Assembly: GCA_937897665.1 (NCBI GenBank) | Contig: CALCPB010000371.1 | Location: 1 to 11,876 of the forward strand | From: an uncultured Halomicronema sp. | GTDB lineage: Bacteria; Cyanobacteriota; Cyanobacteriia; Phormidesmidales; Phormidesmidaceae | Length of the DNA: 11,876 nucleotides | Direction of reading: 5' to 3' | Part shown: positions 7,299 to 11,876 of the stretch, one piece after another | How positions within the stretch are numbered: position 1 is the stretch's first letter | Layout of the letters: the number at the start of each line of letters is the position of its first letter | The notes under the pieces: model-generated | Database searches by the model: none | What the model saw: the letters and a program-made list of their open reading frames with translations, nothing else | What the model was told of the DNA's origin: nothing | Position numbers and translations under genes: made by a program

Positions 7299-8777
7299 TC
7301 ACTCAGCGGCGATCGCGCTCACTCGCTGTCCCGGCACTAACCGATGCACGCCGCTGCTGACCACCTGATCACCCGGTTCCAGGGTGCCGCGCACAAACAC
7401 CCGCGTACTTGACTCGCCGTCTGCCGTGGTACTTTCCTCATGGATAATTTCCACCGAGCGCGGCTCCAGCACCAGCGCATCGCTGTCTGCTGCCGTATCG
7501 GGATCAACCTCCTGGGACTCTGCAGTAAACGAGCCATCGTTCTCACCCGCCGTCTCGCTCCCCGCTGGCACTAAGACGTAGGCCGTCCACAGCCCCCGCA
7601 GCCCTTGCGTCAGCGCAGCGGTCGGCAACCAGTAACCTTCTGATTGAATCGTCTCGTCAATCGTGAGTCGGGCCGTTTGTCCGGGCTCAATTTCACTAAT
7701 GGCCGTTGCCGCCAATTGCAGCACCACGGTTTGGGTCCGGGTCGTTGCATCGACCTCGGGCAACACCGCCACGACCTCAGCCGGATAGGCCCGGTTGTTC
7801 ACGCTAACGCTTTGCCCCGTGCCCACCCGTAGGTCATCTACTACTGTGGCGGGCACCCCCACCCGCACCTCGGGCGACGCGGCTTCCACCAGCTCAATCA
7901 CGGCCTGTCCCGCCCCGATGACGGTGCCTTCATCCACACGCCGCGCCGCCACAATGCCGTCAAAGGGAGCAGTGATCGTGCTTTTCGCCAAATTCACATC
8001 GATATCTTGAATCTGAGCATCCAGTTGCGCCACGACCGCTCGTTGAGCATCCAGCTGCTCAAATCGAGTGCCGTTTTGCAGCTCTTGCAAACGACTGCGG
8101 GCTTGATCCAGCCGCGCCTGCAGGGAATCTGCACCAAAGGCAAACTCGTCTAACTGCTCGCGCGCGATCGCCCCGCGCTCATAGAGATATTCCCGCCGCT
8201 CCTCTTGAATTTCTTGCAGGCCCAGCTGCTGCTCCAAGTCGCGCACTTCGGCTGCCGCCACGGCCAGATCTTCCGCCCGAGCGCCGTTCTCCAGTTCCGC
8301 CAGTTGCGCTACGGCCTGCGCTTTTTGCGCCTGCACCTGCAGTCGCTGAGTCTCCAAATTACGACTGTCTAACCGGGCGATGGGTGCCCCCGCGCTGACG
8401 CGATCGCCCTCCTCAGCCAGCACCTGCACCAGTTCGCCACCCCGCTCGAAACCCAATTCACTACGGCGCAGGGCAGCAATTTCCCCCGTGTAAACGCGCG
8501 GCACCTGGTAAGTAGAGACGGGCTCCAGCGCTAGCGTTTCGACCGGTAAAACCCGACTTTCCTGAGATGAGGTAGCGGGAGACGACCGGGTCAGGACGGT
8601 AAAGCTGTTCGCCGCCCCGACCAACACCAACAGTCCAGTTGCCCCTAGCAAGCCGTATCGCACCCAGGCGGAATGTCGCCCTAAAGGCCGAGGCCAGCCA
8701 CTCGATGACTGACTAGAATGCGACTCGGTCAAATCAGCCGACAAGGCAGTTGAAGAAGACATCGGTTCAGAATTCAT
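7299..8777 (-). CDS. RND efflux membrane-fusion (HlyD/AcrA-like) protein
   Basis: This is the periplasmic adaptor linking the RND permease to an outer-membrane channel. In its 492 aa, a cytoplasmic Ser-rich N-terminus precedes one membrane anchor (about 39-63). The first lipoyl half lies at about 104-137 (FERGGELVQVLAEEGDRVSAG). An alpha-helical hairpin follows (about 141-262), with matching NGARAEDL and NGTRFEQL segments in its two arms. The second lipoyl half is at about 264-297 (STITAPFDGIVAARRVDEG). A beta-barrel spans about 302-375 and a membrane-proximal domain about 376-492. The last is interrupted by an acidic, probably flexible stretch at about 403-435. Anchoring by a TM helix instead of a lipid is seen in many cyanobacterial adaptors. 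No clear ribosome site precedes the ATG. It is the first gene of the pump operon and diverges from the TetR gene, whose product probably controls it. Confidence 0.94.
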   Translation of the reverse strand: MNSEPMSSSTALSADLTESHSSQSSSGWPRPLGRHSAWVRYGLLGATGLLVLVGAANSFTVLTRSSPATSSQESRVLPVETLALEPVSTYQVPRVYTGEIAALRRSELGFERGGELVQVLAEEGDRVSAGAPIARLDSRNLETQRLQVQAQKAQAVAQLAELENGARAEDLAVAAAEVRDLEQQLGLQEIQEERREYLYERGAIAREQLDEFAFGADSLQARLDQARSRLQELQNGTRFEQLDAQRAVVAQLDAQIQDIDVNLAKSTITAPFDGIVAARRVDEGTVIGAGQAVIELVEAASPEVRVGVPATVVDDLRVGTGQSVSVNNRAYPAEVVAVLPEVDATTRTQTVVLQLAATAISEIEPGQTARLTIDETIQSEGYWLPTAALTQGLRGLWTAYVLVPAGSETAGENDGSFTAESQEVDPDTAADSDALVLEPRSVEIIHEESTTADGESSTRVFVRGTLEPGDQVVSSGVHRLVPGQRVSAIAAE

Positions 8778-8818
8778 GGCGATCGCAGAAATGACGAGGA
8801 CGACAAGCGTGACAAAAA

Positions 8819-8862
8819 TTCAATCAAACGAATGATTAAATTAATTAAAACGTATGATTGAA
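8819..8862. promoter_or_regulatory. Two abutting 22-bp operator-like dyads
   Basis: The 140-bp gap between the divergent pump and TetR genes holds two adjacent 22-bp imperfect palindromes, 8819-8840 (8 of 11 pairs) and 8841-8862 (7 of 11), each centred on CG with AATCA/TGATT-like half sites. The outer arms of the pair, 8818-8830 and 8851-8863, also pair with each other at 12 of 13 positions. A plausible minus-strand promoter for the pump genes, TTGCGT (8867-8872) - 17 bp - TTTAAT (8844-8849), overlaps both dyads, as expected for repression. A possible TATAGT -10 for the TetR gene sits at 8900-8905. Binding by the neighbouring TetR protein is inference from position. Confidence 0.65.
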
Positions 8863-8917
8863 TGTAACGCAAGGTTAACTCACGGTCCACTGAGTCTCGT
8901 ATAGTAAGTAACCAATC

Positions 8918-9577
8918 ATGGCCCGCCCAATTCAGATTAGAGATCCTTTGCCGATGGTTTCTGACTCTTTCGGTGACACCCAAACTCAAATCCTTGACGC
9001 GGCTGAGCAACTGTTTGCTGAGCAAGGGTTTGGGGCAACCTCACTGCGCAGCATTATCCGCGCTGCCGACGTCAACTTGGCAGCGATTCACTATCACTTT
9101 GGCTCCAAAGAAAAACTGATCGTAGCCACCATCGAACGTATGGCTCAGCCGATTGTGCAAGCCGAGCTACAACAGTTAGCAGCCGTACAGGCCGAGCATC
9201 CTCAACCGACTGTTGAAGCCATTTTGCACGCCATGTTGGCCCCAGCACTCGAAATCGTCTATCACGGCCAGGGCGATCGCGGGTTGACTCAAGCCCGACT
9301 CATGGGCCGCTGCCGCACTGAGCCGACGATTGAGCCGATCGGCGCTCGGGCCTTTGCCAAAAGTTCTCAGACTTTCCTCACCGCTTTACAGCAAGCCCTG
9401 CCTGACCAATCGACATCAGAGCTCACCTGGAAATTTGATCTGGTGATTGCCATGTTGATTCGAGTCCTGTGTGCTGCCGATCAGCCCAATGCCATCCTGC
9501 AGGACAACTCACCGGCAGAAACTGCCGCCGCGATCGAGCGCTTGGTCAATTTTGCCGCCGCGGGCATGAAGTCTTAG
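8918..9577 (+). CDS. TetR/AcrR-family transcriptional repressor
   Basis: A 219-aa DNA-binding regulator of usual TetR size. The N-terminal domain starts at TQTQILDAAEQLFAEQGFGA (21-40). The helix-turn-helix follows (about 41-67), containing TSLRSIIRAADVN and the typical IHYHFGSKEKL ending. The rest is the all-helical ligand-binding and dimerisation half (about 75-219), with a GQGDRGLTQARLMGR stretch that I cannot link to a known ligand. It lies divergent from the pump genes, separated by a gap containing two operator-like dyads, so it probably represses them and is released by a pump substrate. The ATG at 8918 has no good ribosome site and would leave a very short leader if TATAGT (8900-8905) is the -10. 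The in-frame ATG at 8954 (Met13) is a realistic alternative start that keeps the whole DNA-binding domain. Confidence 0.93.
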   Translation: MARPIQIRDPLPMVSDSFGDTQTQILDAAEQLFAEQGFGATSLRSIIRAADVNLAAIHYHFGSKEKLIVATIERMAQPIVQAELQQLAAVQAEHPQPTVEAILHAMLAPALEIVYHGQGDRGLTQARLMGRCRTEPTIEPIGARAFAKSSQTFLTALQQALPDQSTSELTWKFDLVIAMLIRVLCAADQPNAILQDNSPAETAAAIERLVNFAAAGMKS

Positions 9578-9608
9578 CATCATCCAAAAGAAAAAATATC
9601 CCCCCTGC

Positions 9609-9672
9609 AGACCCCGGTTTCTGGGAACCGGTCAACCGTCTAGAGCAAGTTTTTCCATAGAAACTGGGGTCT
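9609..9672. repeat. REP/MITE-like inverted repeat between convergent genes
   Basis: The arms 9609-9622 and 9659-9672 pair over 14 bp with one G-T wobble (AGACCCCGGTTTCT and AGAAACTGGGGTCT), enclosing 36 nt. A second, mutually exclusive hairpin is nested in the left part: CCGGTT (9614-9619) with AACCGG (9626-9631). It lies between the ends of the TetR gene and the methyltransferase remnant, and a T-rich stretch follows on the minus-strand side (complement of about 9588-9599), so it may also act as a terminator. Palindromes built on AGAAACC/GGTTTCT are, to my knowledge, common dispersed repeats in filamentous cyanobacteria. Confidence 0.65.
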
Positions 9673-9726
9673 TGGACAGGTTAATTCTTGGAATATTCTT
9701 CGCTGTTCAGCAGTGACAGGCTCTCG

Positions 9727-10065
9727 CTAAAGCACAAAATGCGACGGCGATTGGGCAGTGCCCGACCATTCAAGCACGACGACCTCTTCTCGCAGTTGCG
9801 CCCCCGTCGCGGTGGATAGGCGAGTCCGAAAGAGGTCACGATCTTTGACCCGATAGCCCACCTCGGCTGCGATCTCTTCTAACAACTCGCCCGTGCGAAT
9901 CATGATTTGAAAAAACGACGCCTGATCGCCTACCACATAAGCGAGTTGAGCACCGGGTTTCAACGCTGGCTGCAGTTCCTGCAAATGACGCTTCATGCCA
10001 CCAAAGTAAAGCGTGGTCACTCGATGATAAAGTCGCTCAAAACCAGAGGTTTTATTGAGAGCCAA
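9727..10065 (-). CDS. DNA methyltransferase, C-terminal fragment
   Basis: This frame is open from about 10135. Genuine family sequence begins near 10104 (ITALAQAIEDRR), upstream of the first usable start, a TTG at 10065. From there it encodes 112 aa including NKTSGFERLYHRVTTLYFGG, LKPGAQLAYVVGDQA and the final LREEVVVLEW strand, the expected C-terminal half of the methyltransferase fold. It overlaps the end of the first fragment by 14 bp. It lacks SAM-binding and catalytic motifs and cannot act alone. Confidence 0.5.
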   Translation of the reverse strand: MALNKTSGFERLYHRVTTLYFGGMKRHLQELQPALKPGAQLAYVVGDQASFFQIMIRTGELLEEIAAEVGYRVKDRDLFRTRLSTATGAQLREEVVVLEWSGTAQSPSHFVL

Positions 10066-10987
10066 GCGCCGGTCTTCGATTGCCTGGGCCAGCGCCGTAA
10101 TTTGGCTTTGTGACGTCGCGCGAATTTGATCGAATCAGAGACTGCTTGCACCGGCGCAAATCCGCTTTATCTTTCAAAAAGCCCAATAGCACTGATTCCA
10201 GCCGCGTAGTGCGGGTGTAATCCTTTTCGTTGGGATAGGGCGGCGAAGTAATAATCGCGTCGATGGAATTGGGCGCGAGCAGCGATCGCAGCGATCGCGC
10301 ATCGCCGTGATGACAGCGAGCAGGCACCGTGGCCAAGTCTTGATACGCCGCCAAGTCCGCCGCCATCTGCTCCACCTTGACTTGCCACTGCTCTATCACG
10401 GGCGCATCGTCACGCTTGCGCCGCCGAATGCCCACCTCGGGCCCAAATTTTAGATTGCTCGCCCCATGCACCGCCACATAGGCCAGGGCCAACTGCAGGA
10501 TCGATCGCACCGATGGAGTCGTCACCGCCGCGATCGCCTCCTGCAGCACCAAACATTTATGCAGCGGCACCGCACTGATGGAATTTTTCAGCACAATGGC
10601 CGTTTGCTCCGGCGTGAAGGTCAAAACTGCCGCTGCCTCGCGTTGACTCACCTGAGCCAGCACTTGGTCTTTAGCTAGGTTCAACTGATCGAGATCAACC
10701 TGCCACTGCACCTTCGTGCTGCAGGCAAAATGCGACATCGGGATGGCTTCCACTCCAACCGAAGCCAGTCCATTTTTCTTCGCTTCGACAATCGTTGTGC
10801 CCGTGCCGCAGAATGGATCTAGCAGCGTCGCGCCCTTCTCCAAACCGAACTGATCAATGTAGTGACGCACCAAATGGGGCGGATACGAAAGCACAAACCG
10901 ATACCAGTCATGAAAAGCGCGATCGCTCGGCAGTAATTTGTTATGACTTAAATCAGCAGGATGGGACGGCGTCACAGAAGAAGTCAT
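10052..10987 (-). CDS. DNA methyltransferase, N-terminal fragment
   Basis: 311 aa, of which about 294 look genuine. The segment SYPPHLVRHYIDQFG (34-48) resembles motif X. Motif I, DPFCGTGTT (57-65), binds SAM. A helical region with RRRKRDD (188-194) may contact DNA. Motif IV is TSPPY (247-251), followed by PNEKDYTRTTRLE. The order X-I-spacer-IV differs from the common permuted beta class and is closer to the alpha-type arrangement. TSPPY is frequent in N4-cytosine methylases, so cytosine is the likelier target base, but this is not certain. The last 17 residues (from about 295) are out-of-frame sequence. No good ribosome site precedes the ATG. Confidence 0.6.
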   Translation of the reverse strand: MTSSVTPSHPADLSHNKLLPSDRAFHDWYRFVLSYPPHLVRHYIDQFGLEKGATLLDPFCGTGTTIVEAKKNGLASVGVEAIPMSHFACSTKVQWQVDLDQLNLAKDQVLAQVSQREAAAVLTFTPEQTAIVLKNSISAVPLHKCLVLQEAIAAVTTPSVRSILQLALAYVAVHGASNLKFGPEVGIRRRKRDDAPVIEQWQVKVEQMAADLAAYQDLATVPARCHHGDARSLRSLLAPNSIDAIITSPPYPNEKDYTRTTRLESVLLGFLKDKADLRRCKQSLIRSNSRDVTKPNYGAGPGNRRPALGSQ

Positions 10988-11348
10988 GCAGGGGCGTTAG
11001 CGATTGTCAAGGCAGAGAACCAGACATTAGTGCGAATGATCTAGGATCAAAGCCCTCTTACTATATCGGCTCACTTGTCATCCAGCACATCCGTTACTCA
11101 TCACGCTTCAAGCCCTGCCACAACACCAGCAGAGCCTGATGAAGACCAGGGGTTTATCCCATGAGCGTTCTCTTGAAACTCGGATGTCAACAACTATGCC
11201 AACATCACTCATTTACCTGCGAACAACCTGATACCAAGCTTGGCGTCATCGTCCGAAAGAGTTAGCTAGCGAGCCATTTAAACGCCCAACCCAATTCCCG
11301 CAGCGCTTCCTCGCTCACCGGCCCGCCGAATTCTTAACTCCGAACGCT
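10988..11348. other. Gene-poor spacer
   Basis: This 361-bp stretch lies between the methyltransferase remnant and the ferredoxin-like gene. I see no convincing gene, RNA or terminator. On the minus strand, 11262-11333 reads as 23 protein-like codons ending in TAA (see findings) and might be the tail of a lost gene. A TATAGT-like sequence on the minus strand near 11061-11066 has no -35 partner at normal spacing. Confidence 0.5.
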
Positions 11349-11726
11349 TCACTCTCCCCTCTCCCCTCCACATGACTCTTCTTCCTGCAAAAACGCCTGA
11401 TATTGAGCCGCCAAATTGGCATAGGTCGCTTGGGTTTGATGCATACGGGGATTCAGCAGTACGGTCACCGGTTCACCCTCAGCGGTGAGATGCTGCTCAA
11501 CAATCGTCGGCACATCTGTCGATTTGACCTGGCAATACCAAACATTCGTCGGCATCACCCGCACCGTCGGCCCAGAACCGCACTGGCCTTGACATTCACT
11601 AGCACTAACCATCATCGTGGCGGACTGATGCTGTTGAAACGCTGCTAAAACTTCTGCAGACCCATTGCGCACACAGGAGCGGTGCTGACAAACAGTCACC
11701 AAATATCGTTGGGGATGATCAGACAT
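11349..11726 (-). CDS. Thioredoxin-fold [2Fe-2S] ferredoxin-like protein
   Basis: A 125-aa protein of the NuoE-like, thioredoxin-fold [2Fe-2S] group (COG3411 type). The four cluster cysteines are spaced as in the family: C13-x4-C18 in VCQHRSCVRNGS and C45-x3-C49 in ECQGQCGSGP, with the glycine/proline turn after the second pair. Two further cysteines (C65, C118) are outside the motif. There is no signal peptide, so it is probably a soluble cytoplasmic electron carrier; its partner is unknown. It stands alone on the minus strand. The last codons lie in a CTCCCCT heptamer repeat that gives the C-terminal GGERGE. No strong Shine-Dalgarno sequence precedes the ATG. A perfect 10-bp palindrome, TTGTCGACAA, lies 9 bp upstream (11736-11745). 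Confidence 0.88.
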   Translation of the reverse strand: MSDHPQRYLVTVCQHRSCVRNGSAEVLAAFQQHQSATMMVSASECQGQCGSGPTVRVMPTNVWYCQVKSTDVPTIVEQHLTAEGEPVTVLLNPRMHQTQATYANLAAQYQAFLQEEESCGGERGE

Positions 11727-11789
11727 TCAAGTATTTTGTCGACAACGCTGCTGGAAGAACTGGAAACTGAGCGCCACACCCATCAACTC

Positions 11790-11805
11790 GCTCTCAGTAG
11801 AGAGC
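11790..11805 (-). other. Hairpin upstream of the ferredoxin-like gene
   Basis: GCTCTC (11790-11795) and GAGAGC (11800-11805) form a perfect 6-bp stem with a 4-nt loop about 65 bp before the start codon. It may lie in the leader mRNA. No regulator or riboswitch class is recognised. Confidence 0.4.
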
Positions 11806-11823
11806 CATCGTTTAACTATCTAG

Positions 11824-11854
11824 TGGTGTGTTGCGTCGTTAGCCCAACGCACCA
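11824..11854. repeat. GTGCGTT-type palindromic repeat
   Basis: The arms 11824-11833 (TGGTGTGTTG) and 11845-11854 (CAACGCACCA) pair over 10 bp with one G-T wobble, around an 11-nt loop. Palindromes built on GGTGCGTTG/CAACGCACC are, to my knowledge, widespread extragenic repeats in cyanobacterial genomes, so this is probably one copy of a dispersed family rather than a gene-specific site. Confidence 0.6.
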
Positions 11855-11876
11855 TCAGATAAGCTTTAGTGCATCA

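Larger units (their letters stand above)
9727..10987 (-). pseudogene. Orphan DNA methyltransferase gene, broken by frameshift/deletion
   Basis: Two overlapping reading frames together make one SAM-dependent DNA methyltransferase of the N4-cytosine/N6-adenine type. The first frame carries SAM-binding motif I (DPFCGTGTT) and catalytic motif IV (TSPPY) and runs in good family sequence to about RSNSRDVTK, near 10106. It then reads 17 unrelated residues to a TAA at 10052. The second frame resumes family-like sequence at about QITALAQAIEDRR (from 10104) and continues to the natural C-terminus. The second frame is shifted by +1 relative to the first. From memory of the family, about a dozen residues normally separate these segments, so a small deletion (3n+2 bp) fits better than a one-base error. 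No restriction endonuclease gene is adjacent, so it was an orphan methylase. A split but functional enzyme cannot be excluded. Confidence 0.7.

Noticed and set aside
8774..9025. 83-aa minus-strand frame over the pump/TetR gap
   Set aside because: It overlaps the operator region and the TetR start, and has no family resemblance. The gap is better explained as regulatory.
10795..11139. 114-aa plus-strand frame across the methyltransferase start
   Set aside because: It overlaps conserved methyltransferase sequence including motif I on the other strand, and has no recognisable features.

Overview
The window looks like a cyanobacterial chromosome segment. About twenty copies of the HIP1 octamer GCGATCGC are scattered over positions 900-11000, the coding DNA is moderately GC-rich, and the gene families (an amidase with a beta-rich N-terminal half, an RND pump of cyanobacterial type, a CX4C/CX3C ferredoxin-like protein) fit a filamentous or Leptolyngbya-like lineage. 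Genus cannot be fixed from the sequence alone.

Layout. Positions 1-715 are AT-rich, gene-free and lack HIP1. They carry two copies of a 40-bp block exactly 80 bp apart and a perfect 24-bp inverted repeat next to the first gene. Positions 857-2620 (+) encode an exported N-acetylmuramoyl-L-alanine amidase with all four zinc/catalytic residues. A block of minus-strand genes follows: a small Trp/Cys-rich unknown protein, a DUF2461 protein, an RND efflux permease and its membrane-fusion partner. A TetR-type repressor (+) diverges from the membrane-fusion gene. Two abutting 22-bp dyads lie in the gap and overlap a plausible promoter of the pump genes, so this reads as a self-contained repressor-controlled efflux cassette. 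No outer-membrane TolC-like partner is present in the window.

Downstream of the repressor lies a REP/MITE-like inverted repeat. Next comes an orphan DNA methyltransferase gene (-) that is broken: its N-terminal part (motifs I and IV) and C-terminal part are in different frames, and the join appears to lack roughly a dozen codons, so a small internal deletion is more likely than a single-base error. After a gene-poor 360-bp stretch comes a thioredoxin-fold [2Fe-2S] ferredoxin-like gene (-), preceded by several hairpins, one of them resembling common cyanobacterial GTGCGTT palindromes.

Most of the window is ordinary chromosome. The points most worth a second look are the 80-bp-period repeats at the left edge, which may be the edge of a Tn7/CAST-like element (inference), the 24-bp perfect dyad at 660-719, the tandem repressor operators, and the decayed methyltransferase. 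I see no clear new multi-gene system.
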